Shown here: in pieces, positions 1-8,759 of the stretch | Layout: each line of letters opens with the position of its first letter | Numbering within the stretch: the stretch's first letter is position 1 | From: Companilactobacillus versmoldensis DSM 14857 = KCTC 3814 | GTDB lineage: Bacteria; Bacillota; Bacilli; Lactobacillales; Lactobacillaceae | Direction of reading: 5' to 3' | Assembly (NCBI RefSeq): GCF_001434295.1 | Contig: NZ_AZFA01000014.1 | Coordinates: forward strand, 22,700 to 57,506 | DNA length: 34,807 nucleotides | The notes under the pieces: model-generated | Database searches by the model: none | Seen by the model: the letters and a program-made list of their open reading frames with translations, nothing else | Told to the model about the DNA's origin: nothing | Made by a program: the position numbers and the translations under genes

Positions 1-169
1 AGGTGATCTGTCGATGACCTCTAATGAAGAGTTTTGCTCCCAACTCATTTTCTAAATCAGCTAATTGATTTGAGAGTGTCGGTTGCGAGACCAACAATTG
101 CTTTGCAGCTCGAGTGATATTTTTTTCCTGAGCCACAGCGAGAAAATATCGCAAAACACGTAATTCCAT
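1..169 (-). CDS. LysR-type transcriptional regulator, N-terminal part (runs off window)
   Basis: Reading the minus strand from an ATG at 169 gives 56 residues starting MELRVLRYFLAVAQEKN and continuing through TRAAKQLLVSQPTLSNQLADLE. This is the winged helix-turn-helix of LysR-type regulators; the recognition helix covers the SQPTLSNQL segment. The effector-binding domain lies outside the window. The gene points away from the acyltransferase and dehydrogenase genes, the classic layout for a LysR regulator controlling its divergent neighbours. A perfect palindrome lies in the shared intergenic region. The effector and targets cannot be read from the sequence. Confidence 0.9.
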   Translation of the reverse strand, partial: MELRVLRYFLAVAQEKNITRAAKQLLVSQPTLSNQLADLENELGAKLFIRGHRQIT

Positions 170-204
170 CTAATCACTTCTTCCATAGTTAAAAGCTATT
201 GTTG

Positions 205-219
205 CTTATATCATATAAG
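205..219. promoter_or_regulatory. Palindrome, candidate LysR-family operator
   Basis: CTTATATCATATAAG is a perfect inverted repeat of 7+1+7 bases and contains a T-N11-A LysR-box pattern. It lies between the divergent regulator start (169) and the -35 element at 223, where LysR activators usually bind. Binding by this regulator is inferred. Confidence 0.5.
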
Positions 220-222
220 TAT

Positions 223-251
223 TTAACATTGCTGACAAATGTATTTATACT
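223..251 (+). promoter_or_regulatory. Promoter for the acyltransferase/SDR genes
   Basis: TTAACA (223-228) and TATACT (246-251) are separated by 17 bases, a good sigma-A type promoter. It reads toward the ATG at 277. Confidence 0.55.
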
Positions 252-276
252 GGGTTCATCAAGTCGAGAGGGAGCA

Positions 277-766
277 ATGAAATTGATCAGTAAAGTCGAC
301 CAACGATTAATGGAACAAAATCAGCGATTGATACAACATTTTAATGATCAGCGACATAATCGTTTGGAAATATTGCAATTGATTTCTGAGATCACCGGAC
401 AAAGACTCGACAGTTCAGTTGAGATTAAGCTGCCATTTTATTCAGATTATGGTCATAATATTTTGATTGGTAAGAATGTCAATATTGGTAGCAATACCAT
501 GTTGTCAGATATTTATCAGATCAAAATTGCCGATGGAGTTTGGATTGGGTCAGGTGTTACATTTCTTACCAATGACTTTAGTTGTGAGCGTCAGGGACCA
601 ATCAAAATCAATCAAAATCAATCAAAATGTCAAAATCGGCAGTCAAGCTATGATCTTACCGAATGTCACGATCGGAGAAAATTCTGTGATTCGTGTCGGT
701 GAGGTCGTACATGACTCAATCCCAGCCAACACAATCTTCGAAGGAGGAAGAATCAATGAGTGTTAA
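277..766 (+). pseudogene. Hexapeptide-repeat (LbH) acyltransferase, frameshifted by a 10-bp tandem duplication
   Basis: From the ATG at 277 (Shine-Dalgarno GAGAGGGA at 266-273) the protein begins MKLISKVDQRLMEQNQ and enters left-handed beta-helix hexapeptide repeats (ILIGKNVNIGSNTMLSDI, IKIADGVWIGSGVTFL) of the maltose/galactoside O-acetyltransferase type. At 599-628 the frame breaks in three perfect copies of a 10-bp unit. This frame then runs out at 702, while the proper C-terminus (VKIGSQAMILPNVTIGENSV, ending GGRINEC) continues in another frame to the stop at 764-766. Removing one repeat unit restores one open frame of about 159 codons. The usual catalytic His after the YT/TATHP-type segment is not evident (TNDFSCERQGP here), so the acetyl-acceptor or even activity is uncertain. 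It is followed closely by the dehydrogenase gene. Confidence 0.8.
599..628 (+). repeat. Three tandem copies of a 10-bp unit (CAATCAAAAT)
   Basis: Units at 599-608, 609-618 and 619-628 are identical. The unit length is not a multiple of three, so each gain or loss changes the frame of the acyltransferase. Two copies give the intact hexapeptide-repeat protein. Confidence 0.95.
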
Positions 767-1490
767 AGATAAGGTAATCATTATTACAGGTGCATCAAGT
801 GGAATCGGTGCCGCAACAGTCAGAGCTTTAGCTAAAAAACATGCTAAGTTAGTCATCGGGGCACGCAGGTTAGATCGATTGAATGAATTAAAGGATGAAT
901 TCCCCGACGAAGAAATAATTCCTCAAAAAGTTGATGTGACCGACTATGATCAAGTTAAAGCACTTGTAAAAACGGCCATGGACAATTTCTCAAGGATCGA
1001 TGTTTTGTACAATAACGCTGGTGTTATGCCAGTCAATGCTTTGAACAAGTTGGCTCGAGATGAATGGAAACAAATTCTCGACGTCAATGTCATGGGCGTT
1101 TTAAACGGTATCGCCGCTGTTTTGCCTATCATGGAAAAAAAACAATCAGGTCATATTTTAGCAACTGATTCTGTTGCCGGACATGTGGTCGTGCCTGATC
1201 ATGTAGTCTACAATGGCTCTAAATTTGCTGTTAGGGCGATCATGGAAGGGTTACGACAAGAGGAACATGATAAAAATATTCGGACATCGATCGTTTCTCC
1301 CGGAGCAGTCGCAACTGAGCTATACAATTCGATCAATGATCCAAAGAATTGTCAAGATGAGATCAACGGTGAAAATTCGATTGGTTTGACAGCTGACAAT
1401 ATTGCCAGCGCCATTGTCTATGCCATTGATGCACCAGATAATATGGACGTTAATGAAATTTTGATTCGTCCAATTAAACAAGATGTTTAA
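756..1490 (+). CDS. Short-chain dehydrogenase/reductase (SDR)
   Basis: This is a 244-residue classical SDR, an NAD(P)-dependent oxidoreductase of unknown substrate. The dinucleotide-binding motif TGASSGIG is at residues 11-18, NNAG at 86-89, catalytic Asn at about 111, Ser at 139, and the YxxxK pair at Tyr152/Lys156. An Arg pair after strand 2 (GARRLDR) would fit NADP(H) preference; this is an inference. The ATG at 756 is chosen because AAGGAGGAA (741-749) sits at the right distance; an upstream GTG in frame has no such site. It overlaps the end of the broken acyltransferase gene and probably shares its promoter. A strong bidirectional terminator follows. Confidence 0.9.
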   Translation: MSVKDKVIIITGASSGIGAATVRALAKKHAKLVIGARRLDRLNELKDEFPDEEIIPQKVDVTDYDQVKALVKTAMDNFSRIDVLYNNAGVMPVNALNKLARDEWKQILDVNVMGVLNGIAAVLPIMEKKQSGHILATDSVAGHVVVPDHVVYNGSKFAVRAIMEGLRQEEHDKNIRTSIVSPGAVATELYNSINDPKNCQDEINGENSIGLTADNIASAIVYAIDAPDNMDVNEILIRPIKQDV

Positions 1491-1499
1491 AAAATATAA

Positions 1500-1541
1500 A
1501 AATAGCGAGCCAATTCACTTAGAATTGGCTCGCTATTTTGT
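1500..1541. terminator. Bidirectional rho-independent terminator
   Basis: AAATAGCGAGCCAATTC and its complement flank a short ACTTA loop, with A-rich and T-rich sides. It lies between the convergent SDR and pepC genes and can serve both. Confidence 0.9.
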
Positions 1542-1556
1542 TATACATATTTAAAT

Positions 1557-2900
1557 TTAAGCTAAATCACCCATTGGATCCCATGGTGCAAGAACTTTTG
1601 GATCCTTTGTTTCTTTATCGAAGGTTGTTTTCAATTGGTCACTCAACAAGTTCTTGTTGATAACTAGTTGATAAACATATTCGTTGAACCAATCGTCACT
1701 CATAACGAAGTAACCTTTTTGGCCAACTTTTTCACCCCAAGAATTTTCGACTTTCCATTTTGTTGGATCGCCGTTTTCATCAAGTTCAACACCTGTGATG
1801 ACCATCGCATGATCCATCATACTTTCAACGTAATCAAGGCGTTCAGCCTTTGTCATTGAAAAATCAGTGTTGAAGAGGCTGTTCAGATCGTAGATCTTAG
1901 TATCCATGATACCGAGTTTACGGTCAGAACTCTTAACAACATCGCTACCGAACCAAACAGTTTCACCTGATTGTAATTGTTCAACAGCTAGTTTCTTGAA
2001 ATCTTTGAGTTCAAGGTTAAGATGTCTAACTTGACGTCCACCAACAACGTTACCTAATAACTCAACGGTATAAACGTGGTTATATGGTTTGTCATCAGTA
2101 GGGGCATTGATAGTTGAGATATAGTTGTCTAAATCCCAACCAACATACTTCTTGAAAAAGTCTTGTGGAGTGATGCCAACTTCTTTGTGATATTTCTTAT
2201 CATCGTCGCGATAAGCCCAGTCGAATTTTTCAGGTGGCTCACCAACTGAGTAAACTAAGATCTTGTAGATCTCACTGAGCATTTCGTCTTTTTGACGTTG
2301 AATGTCATTCTCTGATTCGCCATCATTAACTAATTTACGAAGAGTAACAGCATTTTTACGTAATTTAGTATTAAGGACTGAGTTTAATTCACGTGAGTTA
2401 GTCCGGCTAGCTGTATCAGGCATAACGGCCTTAGGAACGACACCGTATTTAGCAACTAAAGCCATGACCATATCCCATTGGCCACCGTCTTGTTGAGGAG
2501 TAGCCATTAAGAAATCAACTTTTCTGTCACCGATAGGTAGGGCAGCAGTGTTGATAACATTTTCATAGAAGTAGTTAGATTTTTCTAATTTATCCCAGAA
2601 AAGCATGTAGGCTTCGGATAATTCAAAACCTTTGATCTTGAAGTTGTTTTGAATAGGATGTCTCATCGTGTTCAAGGCTGCAAAGGCCCAGCAAAGACCT
2701 GATTGTTTTTGATCAGAAACTGAACCAGTATCGATCTCAACAGAGAATGTGGGATCCATCGCAATTTTTGAAGCTAGGGTCTCACTTGATTTATAGATAC
2801 CATTATTGGCGACAGCATTTTTAATAGCTGCTGAACCAGGTGTGGCATCAAGTGATTTTTGAAAATCAGTTAATTCTTTAGATGTGATTTCTTTTGTCAT
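1557..2900 (-). CDS. pepC: Aminopeptidase C (bleomycin hydrolase family, C1B)
   Basis: This 447-residue cytoplasmic cysteine aminopeptidase removes N-terminal residues from peptides, part of the lactobacillus peptide-use system. The papain-fold catalytic residues are visible: Cys70 in QSGLCWAFA, His364 in MDHAMVITG and Asn386 in VENSWG. A Gln (about residue 64-66) before the Cys would form the oxyanion hole. Length matches the family (about 445-450), and there is no signal peptide. GGGAGAAATG precedes the ATG. It is last in a minus-strand run with a GNAT gene and rpiA, 29 bases after rpiA. The C-terminal tail, which trims substrate access in this self-compartmentalising hexamer family, is present (ends in MGDLA). 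Confidence 0.97.
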   Translation of the reverse strand: MTKEITSKELTDFQKSLDATPGSAAIKNAVANNGIYKSSETLASKIAMDPTFSVEIDTGSVSDQKQSGLCWAFAALNTMRHPIQNNFKIKGFELSEAYMLFWDKLEKSNYFYENVINTAALPIGDRKVDFLMATPQQDGGQWDMVMALVAKYGVVPKAVMPDTASRTNSRELNSVLNTKLRKNAVTLRKLVNDGESENDIQRQKDEMLSEIYKILVYSVGEPPEKFDWAYRDDDKKYHKEVGITPQDFFKKYVGWDLDNYISTINAPTDDKPYNHVYTVELLGNVVGGRQVRHLNLELKDFKKLAVEQLQSGETVWFGSDVVKSSDRKLGIMDTKIYDLNSLFNTDFSMTKAERLDYVESMMDHAMVITGVELDENGDPTKWKVENSWGEKVGQKGYFVMSDDWFNEYVYQLVINKNLLSDQLKTTFDKETKDPKVLAPWDPMGDLA

Positions 2901-2929
2901 ATATTTGCATTTCTCCCTTATTTATTGGT

Positions 2930-3619
2930 CTATCTTATGTTGTCGATGACTTTAGGACCGTCATCATAACCAACAATCACAGTATTTACTATATCAAGAA
3001 ATAGTCCATGTGCAACAATACCGACTTGATGATCGAGCCAGTCGGCTAAAATATGTGGATGTTCGATCACACCATTTTTTAGATCGATGATGTAATTTTT
3101 ATTGTGAGTCAAGACACGATCACCGTTGTCATCCAGTCTGAATTCAGGCTTAAGATTTTCTTTTTCCAAGATCTCAAAAGTCTTTTGACAACCAAAAGGA
3201 ATAACTTCGATTGGTAAGGGGAAGCTGCCTAATTGATCTGCCATTTTCGATTGATCGACGATCCAAAGGTTTTTGTGTGAATTAGTTGCGACCATTTTTT
3301 CAAGCAAATGAGCAGCGCCTCCGCCTTTGATTCCTTGGAAGTTCTTATCTATCTGGTCAGCACCATCGATCGTCAAGTCGATATGGTCGACTTCATTGAG
3401 ATCCTTCATCGGGATGCCCAATTTTTCAGCTTGGTTTTGTGAGCGTGATGAAGTCGAGACTCCAACGATATTTTTGATTTCACCAGCTTGATAGCGACGA
3501 CCTAATTCCTCGATCATGTAATAAACAGTTGAACCAGTACCTAGCCCAACGATTGAATCACTTTTAATGAAGTCAACGGATCTTTCACCGACTGCCTTTT
3601 TCAATTCATCTTGATTCAC
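2930..3619 (-). CDS. rpiA: Ribose-5-phosphate isomerase A
   Basis: A 229-residue cytoplasmic enzyme that interconverts ribose 5-phosphate and ribulose 5-phosphate in the pentose phosphate pathway. The phosphate-binding GLGTGST is at residues 25-31, DGADQ at 85-89 (active-site Asp pair), and [12 protein letters not shown] at 98-109 (catalytic Glu and Lys). Length is normal. The start is GTG, and its G is the last base of the upstream GNAT gene's TAG stop (TAGTG), so the two are probably translationally coupled. GGAGGAAG just upstream, inside the GNAT gene, is the ribosome site. Confidence 0.97.
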   Translation of the reverse strand: MNQDELKKAVGERSVDFIKSDSIVGLGTGSTVYYMIEELGRRYQAGEIKNIVGVSTSSRSQNQAEKLGIPMKDLNEVDHIDLTIDGADQIDKNFQGIKGGGAAHLLEKMVATNSHKNLWIVDQSKMADQLGSFPLPIEVIPFGCQKTFEILEKENLKPEFRLDDNGDRVLTHNKNYIIDLKNGVIEHPHILADWLDHQVGIVAHGLFLDIVNTVIVGYDDGPKVIDNIR

Positions 3620-3939
3620 TATTCTTCCTCCTTGTCCAATTTCTTGAGTAATTCTTGATAATTGTCGGCTAACAAGAATCTGATCTCAGGACGTTTCTTA
3701 AAAGCTGTTTTGGCATATTCACAGACAGGAACGATCTTTAAATCCTTCAGATCGGCATAATCAAGTAACGCATTCAGCAATTTACCTGCTAAACCGTGTC
3801 CTTGGTAAATATGATCGACCCGTGTGTGGTCGATTGAGATAACGTTATCTTCAACAGTTGAATAAACGATCTCACCAATTTCTTTATGTGTATCATCTTC
3901 AATTAAATAGAAACGACCGTCTGCGTGTCTTATTTCCAT
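3619..3939 (-). CDS. Small GNAT-like N-acetyltransferase (COG2388/YjdJ type)
   Basis: This 106-residue protein matches the short GNAT subfamily that carries little more than the acetyl-CoA site. The pyrophosphate-binding loop [10 protein letters not shown] sits at about residues 65-74, followed by a helix and the [10 protein letters not shown] strand-helix typical of this subgroup. The substrate is unknown. It is the first gene of the GNAT-rpiA-pepC run and overlaps the rpiA start by one base. GGAGGC precedes the ATG at 3939. Confidence 0.85.
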   Translation of the reverse strand: MEIRHADGRFYLIEDDTHKEIGEIVYSTVEDNVISIDHTRVDHIYQGHGLAGKLLNALLDYADLKDLKIVPVCEYAKTAFKKRPEIRFLLADNYQELLKKLDKEEE

Positions 3940-4020
3940 AGATAGCCTCCTAATATCAATATATTTATCTTAATCTTACCTTAATAACTGCTGAAAGTCA
4001 GTGTATAACACTGGTTAAAA

Positions 4021-4029
4021 TGATATTAT
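4021..4029 (+). promoter_or_regulatory. Extended -10 promoter element upstream of dut
   Basis: TGATATTAT holds a TG-N-TATTAT extended -10. I see no convincing -35. The 124-base gap also must hold the divergent promoter for the minus-strand operon. Confidence 0.35.
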
Positions 4030-4063
4030 TTTAAGTAATGAGGACTAAAAAGGAGACTAAATT

Positions 4064-4609
4064 TTGTCAAAACTACGTGGATTTGAAATTGTTGAAAAAT
4101 ATCGCGATCAAGGTATCAATTTACCAGTCAGACAGACGAAGAATGCTGCTGGATATGACATCGAGAGCGCCGAAGATTTTGTCGTGCCATCAATGTGGAA
4201 ATTTGGAGTATTAAATGTTATCAAATTTCTTTTAAATAAGGGTAAAATGGATGACGCAAAAGTTTCAGAATTTCAAAAATCTCTCAAACCTGTTTTGGTA
4301 CCAACGGGTGTCAAAGCTTACATGCAGTCAGATGAAGTCTTGATCATCTCAAGTCGTTCTAGCAATCCGCTCAAACGTGGTCTGTCGATCCCCAATGGTA
4401 TTGGGGTGGTCGATGCAGATTACTATAATAATAGTGGCAATGAAGGAGAATTGTTCATTCAGTTGGTTAATTTCTTCCCCAAGGATTTTCATATCAAAAA
4501 GGGCGATCGTTTGGCCCAAGGGATTTTTATTAAATATCTAACGACGGATGACGACCAAGGTGGTCTCAAAGAACGCCAAGGTGGTTTTGGTTCGTCAGGA
4601 GTAAAGTAG
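4064..4609 (+). CDS. dut: dUTP diphosphatase (trimeric dUTPase)
   Basis: A 181-residue enzyme that hydrolyses dUTP to dUMP and PPi, keeping uracil out of DNA and supplying dTMP synthesis. The five motifs are recognisable: AGYDIES (motif 1), SSRSSNPLKRG (2), NGIGVVDADYY (3, catalytic Asp), GDRLAQGIF (4) and ERQGGFGSSG (5, the C-terminal arm). The insertion between motifs 1 and 2 makes it longer than the minimal 145-residue enzymes; this form is common in lactobacilli. The start is TTG at 4064 behind AAAAAGGAG. radA follows after 14 bases, so they are likely co-transcribed. Confidence 0.93.
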   Translation: MSKLRGFEIVEKYRDQGINLPVRQTKNAAGYDIESAEDFVVPSMWKFGVLNVIKFLLNKGKMDDAKVSEFQKSLKPVLVPTGVKAYMQSDEVLIISSRSSNPLKRGLSIPNGIGVVDADYYNNSGNEGELFIQLVNFFPKDFHIKKGDRLAQGIFIKYLTTDDDQGGLKERQGGFGSSGVK

Positions 4610-4623
4610 AGGAGTTTATTTGA

Positions 4624-5991
4624 TTGGCAAAATCCAAAAGTAAATTTGTATGCCAAAATTGTGGCTACGTTTCACCAAAATATTTAGGACGCTGTCCTAA
4701 TTGTGGTTCTTGGAATCAGATGGTCGAGGAGATCAACCATGTCGAATCCAGTGCTGCTACGCCAAGTAGAAGAACGAGTGATTTAGAGACTAAGCCGGTC
4801 CAACTGGATAACGTGGCTTTTGAAAAAGAACCGCGAGTAAAAACAGATCTATCGGAACTTAATCGAGTTTTAGGTGGCGGGATAGTGCCAGGATCACTAA
4901 TTTTGATAGGTGGTGATCCGGGAATTGGAAAGTCTACCTTACTGTTACAAGTTTCCGGACAACTTCAAAAATTTGACGGTAAAGTTTTATACGTGTCAGG
5001 TGAAGAAAGTGCTTCTCAGATCAAAATGAGAGCTGATCGGTTAGGCATCAATGGTAAAAATTTGTTGGTTTATCCACAAACTGATATGAGTTATATTCGG
5101 CAGACAATTGACGAATTGAAGCCTGACTACTTAGTGATCGACTCGGTGCAAACGATGGACGAACCAGAGATTTCTTCTGCGGTCGGGAGTGTTTCCCAGA
5201 TCCGTGAGGTCACAGCTGAATTGATGAATATCGCTAAACAACAAAACATCACGATTTTTGTGGTCGGACATGTGACTAAAGGCGGTGCCATTGCTGGTCC
5301 AAAGATACTGGAACATATGGTTGATACAGTGCTATATTTTGAGGGGGACACCCATCATAGTTATCGGATCCTCCGGTCAGTCAAAAATCGTTTTGGTTCG
5401 ACTAATGAGATTGGCATTTTTGAGATGCGAACGAAGGGTTTGGTTGAAGTCGATAATCCTTCAGAGATTTTCTTGGAGGAACGTCTCAAAGATACTAATG
5501 GTTCAGCTGTCGTTGTTTCAATGGAAGGAACTCGCCCAATCTTGGTGGAGATCCAGTCGTTGATCACGCCGACTATCTTTGGGAATGCCAAACGAACTGC
5601 GACTGGCTTGGATCATAATCGTGTGTCAGTCATCATGGCGGTTTTAGAAAAACGAGGAAATTTGATGCTCCAGAATCAAGATGCCTATTTAAAGGCAACT
5701 GGTGGCGTTAAGTTGGACGAACCAGCCATTGATCTGGCTTTAGCGATGTCGATTGCTTCGAGTTATAAAAACTTGGGTATCTCAGCGACTGATTGTTTTG
5801 TCGGTGAAGTTGGCCTGACTGGTGAGGTCAGGCGAGTCAATCGGATCGATCAACGAGTCAATGAAGCTGAGAAACTTGGTTTCAAACGGATCTTTGTGCC
5901 GAAAAACAATCTTGGTGATTGGGCCAAGAAACAAAAGATCCAAGTGATCGGTGTTAGCACGGTGTCCGATGCTATGAACAAAATTTTTTAA
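4624..5991 (+). CDS. radA: DNA repair protein RadA (Sms)
   Basis: This 455-residue RecA-like ATPase helps process recombination intermediates and branch migration. It has an N-terminal C4 zinc finger (Cys10, 13, 24, 27), Walker [11 protein letters not shown] at 96-105, the RadA-specific KNRFG motif at 254-258, and a C-terminal Lon-protease-like domain (from about 290) that has a structural role. Length is typical. The start is TTG at 4624 after GAGGAG. It lies between dut and the yacL homologue, as in many Firmicutes. Confidence 0.97.
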   Translation: MAKSKSKFVCQNCGYVSPKYLGRCPNCGSWNQMVEEINHVESSAATPSRRTSDLETKPVQLDNVAFEKEPRVKTDLSELNRVLGGGIVPGSLILIGGDPGIGKSTLLLQVSGQLQKFDGKVLYVSGEESASQIKMRADRLGINGKNLLVYPQTDMSYIRQTIDELKPDYLVIDSVQTMDEPEISSAVGSVSQIREVTAELMNIAKQQNITIFVVGHVTKGGAIAGPKILEHMVDTVLYFEGDTHHSYRILRSVKNRFGSTNEIGIFEMRTKGLVEVDNPSEIFLEERLKDTNGSAVVVSMEGTRPILVEIQSLITPTIFGNAKRTATGLDHNRVSVIMAVLEKRGNLMLQNQDAYLKATGGVKLDEPAIDLALAMSIASSYKNLGISATDCFVGEVGLTGEVRRVNRIDQRVNEAEKLGFKRIFVPKNNLGDWAKKQKIQVIGVSTVSDAMNKIF

Positions 5992-6006
5992 AATAGGAGG
6001 TTATCT

Positions 6007-7206
6007 ATGCGCAAAGCGATTGTTAATATTATTTTTGCGCTAGTCGGTATTGCCGTTGGTGTGACTATCTTGCCAACTTTGTGGCGCAATACTGGTTTAG
6101 CGGATGTGCGTTTAGTTAATAATGGGTATGTCGACGGACTTACTGGCGGCCTTATTTTTTATTTTTTCTCATTTCCTTTCGTCGAACCTATTAATAATTT
6201 AAATACACGAATCGAACGGAATTTAAGTTCTCGTTCACCAGGGTGGATCTTTTATGGTTCATTATTCTTGATTGGTGGATTAGTCTTGGCAAACATCGTT
6301 TCAGTCCCGTTCTATATGATGTCTAGTTTGACTTTCAATACCATTATCCCGTTGATCTTAATGATCATCTTTGGTTTTATTGGATTTCGTGTTGGGACGA
6401 CTAGACGAAATGATTGGAAAAGTTTTGCTTCATCAAAACATGGTAAAAATAATGAAAAATTGGATGCCGATGGTGAGATCATCGAGCGCTCCTATGATAA
6501 AGATTTTTATCCGTATAAGATTTTAGATACTTCAGTTATTATTGACGGACGGATTCATCAACTTGCCCAGACTGGTTTTTTGGAAGGTAAGTTGATGATC
6601 CCGGACTTCGTTGTTCATGAATTGCAATTGATCTCTGATTCGAGCGATAACCAGAAACGTGAGCGTGGTCGTCGTGGGTTGGATATTTTAAATGAACTGA
6701 AAATGGACAAGACCATTAAATACGAGACAACGACTCGTGACTATGATAATATTCCAGAAGTTGACAATAAATTGTTGAAACTAGCCAAAGAGATTGGTGG
6801 TGCTGTTTTGACAAATGATTATAATTTAAATAAGGTTAGTGAGTTTCAAAATGTCAAAGTGCTAAATATCAATGAATTGGCGAAAGTTTTGAAACCGATG
6901 GTTTTGCCAGGAGAAACAATGACTGTTAAAGTTATAAAGGAAGGTACTGAACGTGAACAAGGTGTTGCATACCTTGAAGATGGTACGATGGTGGTTGTTG
7001 AAGAAGGTATGTACTTCATCAATAAGTCACTGGAAGTCATCGTTACTAGTGCTTTACAGACTGATGCTGGTAAAATGATCTTCGCGAAGCCAAAACATTC
7101 ATTGAATGGTATCCAAGGCAAGGGTCCGAAGAAATCTTCAGACAATAAGCCAAGTAATACAAGAAATAAAAGGGGAGAACGTAAAAGTGGCAAACAAGGC
7201 AAATAA
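6007..7206 (+). CDS. yacL: PIN/TRAM-domain membrane protein (YacL family)
   Basis: A 399-residue protein with about four N-terminal membrane segments (roughly 5-25, 45-60, 80-104, 110-130). A cytoplasmic PIN nuclease-like domain starts at [13 protein letters not shown] (acidic Asp174 and Asp180), with VVHELQ and [10 protein letters not shown] supplying more acidic residues. A TRAM domain follows at about 290-350, with a basic Lys/Gly-rich tail. The family is widespread in Firmicutes next to gltX. PIN residues suggest RNase activity, but its substrate is not established. AATAGGAGG precedes the ATG. Its last 20 bases overlap the gltX start. Confidence 0.92.
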   Translation: MRKAIVNIIFALVGIAVGVTILPTLWRNTGLADVRLVNNGYVDGLTGGLIFYFFSFPFVEPINNLNTRIERNLSSRSPGWIFYGSLFLIGGLVLANIVSVPFYMMSSLTFNTIIPLILMIIFGFIGFRVGTTRRNDWKSFASSKHGKNNEKLDADGEIIERSYDKDFYPYKILDTSVIIDGRIHQLAQTGFLEGKLMIPDFVVHELQLISDSSDNQKRERGRRGLDILNELKMDKTIKYETTTRDYDNIPEVDNKLLKLAKEIGGAVLTNDYNLNKVSEFQNVKVLNINELAKVLKPMVLPGETMTVKVIKEGTEREQGVAYLEDGTMVVVEEGMYFINKSLEVIVTSALQTDAGKMIFAKPKHSLNGIQGKGPKKSSDNKPSNTRNKRGERKSGKQGK

Positions 7207-8683
7207 TGATATTCGAGTGAGATATGCACCTAGTCCAACAGGACATTTACATATCGGAAATGCAAGAACCGCAATTTTTAACTATCTTTTCGCACGTAGT
7301 CATAAAGGTACTTTTGTGATCCGTATCGAAGATACTGATACAAAGAGAAATGTTGCTGGTGGTGAACAAAGCCAACTTGAAAACCTTAAATGGTTAGGTG
7401 TTGACTGGGATGAAGGTCCTGATATCGGTGGAGACTATGGTCCTTATCGTCAATCAGAACGTAAAGAGATTTATCAAAAATACATCCAAGAGATGTTAGA
7501 TAAAGGCGAAGCTTACTATTCATATTTAAGTGAAGATGAATTAGCTAAGATGCGTGAAGATCAAGAAGCTCGTGGTGAAATGCCTCATTACGAATATGAA
7601 TTTGCTGGAATGAGCGAAGATGAAAAAGCTCAAAAGATCCAAGCCGCTAAAGACGCTGGCATTACACCAGTTGTTCGTGTCCATGTACCTGTTGACAAAG
7701 ATTACAAGTGGGACGACATCGTTAAAGGTGAAGTTTCGATTGAATCTAATACACTAGGTGGCGACTGGGTCATCCAAAAACGTGATGGTATGCCAACATA
7801 TAACTTTGCAGTTGTTGTTGATGACCACTTGATGAAGATTAGTCATGTTTTACGTGGTGATGATCACGTTGCCAACACTCCTAAACAAATGATGATTTAC
7901 GATGCACTTGGCTGGGAAGCTCCTAAGTTCGGTCATATGACATTGATCATCAATACTGAAACTGGTAAGAAATTGAGTAAGCGTGATGAATCAGTCTTAC
8001 AATTCATCGAACAATATCGTGAATTAGGCTATTTACCAGAGGCTATGTTCAACTTTATTACCTTACTAGGTTGGTCACCAGTCGGTGAAGATGAGTTATA
8101 CACTCGTAAACAATTTATCAAGATTTTTGATGAACATCGTTTGAGCAAATCACCTGCTAAATTTGACCAAAAGAAATTGGAATGGGTCAATAACCAATAC
8201 GTTAAAAATGCTGATGTGAGTGAGATCACTGACTTAGTCTTAGAAAACTTGATTGCTGCTGATAAGGTTGAAAAGAACCCAAGCACAAGCGAGATCCAAT
8301 GGGTCAGACATTTGACTGAATTGTATATGCCTCAAATGAGTTATACAGCTCAAATCGTTAAGTTGGCTGATATCTTCTTTACTCAACCAGAAGTATTAAC
8401 TGATGACGAACAAGCTGAACTTAAAGATGACGATGCAAGAACTGCTATTGAAGACCTTCGTGGTAAGCTTGAAAAACTCGACCGATTCTCAGCTACACAG
8501 ATCATGAATGCTATTCAAGGAGTTCGTGCTGATACTGGCGTCAAAGGTAGAAAACTTTATATGCCAGCTAGAATCGCTACAACACGGACAATGCACGGTC
8601 CAGCTATTGCTGAAACAATCGAGTTGTTTGGCCGTGACCAAGCTTTGAAGAATATTGATAAGACATTAAATGAAATGAAATAG
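7187..8683 (+). CDS. gltX: Glutamyl-tRNA synthetase
   Basis: A 498-residue class Ib synthetase that charges tRNA-Glu (and probably tRNA-Gln, with later amidation, as in most Firmicutes). The class I signature is [11 protein letters not shown] at 15-25 and the KMSKS-type loop is KLSKR at 262-266. I take the GTG at 7187 because AGGGGAG (7171-7177) precedes it and the protein then begins [17 protein letters not shown], as expected; a longer in-frame upstream extension lies inside yacL. It overlaps yacL by 20 bases, implying co-transcription. A terminator separates it from cysS. Confidence 0.97.
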   Translation: MANKANNDIRVRYAPSPTGHLHIGNARTAIFNYLFARSHKGTFVIRIEDTDTKRNVAGGEQSQLENLKWLGVDWDEGPDIGGDYGPYRQSERKEIYQKYIQEMLDKGEAYYSYLSEDELAKMREDQEARGEMPHYEYEFAGMSEDEKAQKIQAAKDAGITPVVRVHVPVDKDYKWDDIVKGEVSIESNTLGGDWVIQKRDGMPTYNFAVVVDDHLMKISHVLRGDDHVANTPKQMMIYDALGWEAPKFGHMTLIINTETGKKLSKRDESVLQFIEQYRELGYLPEAMFNFITLLGWSPVGEDELYTRKQFIKIFDEHRLSKSPAKFDQKKLEWVNNQYVKNADVSEITDLVLENLIAADKVEKNPSTSEIQWVRHLTELYMPQMSYTAQIVKLADIFFTQPEVLTDDEQAELKDDDARTAIEDLRGKLEKLDRFSATQIMNAIQGVRADTGVKGRKLYMPARIATTRTMHGPAIAETIELFGRDQALKNIDKTLNEMK

Positions 8684-8700
8684 AGTACCTTGGGGTACAA

Positions 8701-8744
8701 AAAGAGGTTGCAGGAAAACGTAGTTTTGCCTCAACCTCTTTTTT
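8701..8744 (+). terminator. Rho-independent terminator after gltX
   Basis: AAAGAGGTTG (8701-8710) pairs with CAACCTCTTT (8732-8741), followed by more T. It lies between gltX and cysS. I saw no T-box motif here. Confidence 0.85.
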
Positions 8745-8759
8745 ATATAGGTGAGATAG

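Noticed and set aside
467-766. Separate small gene overlapping the acyltransferase
   Set aside because: Its useful part is just the C-terminus of the acyltransferase in the shifted frame; the start lies inside the hexapeptide region without a ribosome site.
8684-8759. T-box leader before cysS
   Set aside because: The gap is only 76 bases and holds a simple terminator; there is no T-box core sequence or space for a specifier stem.
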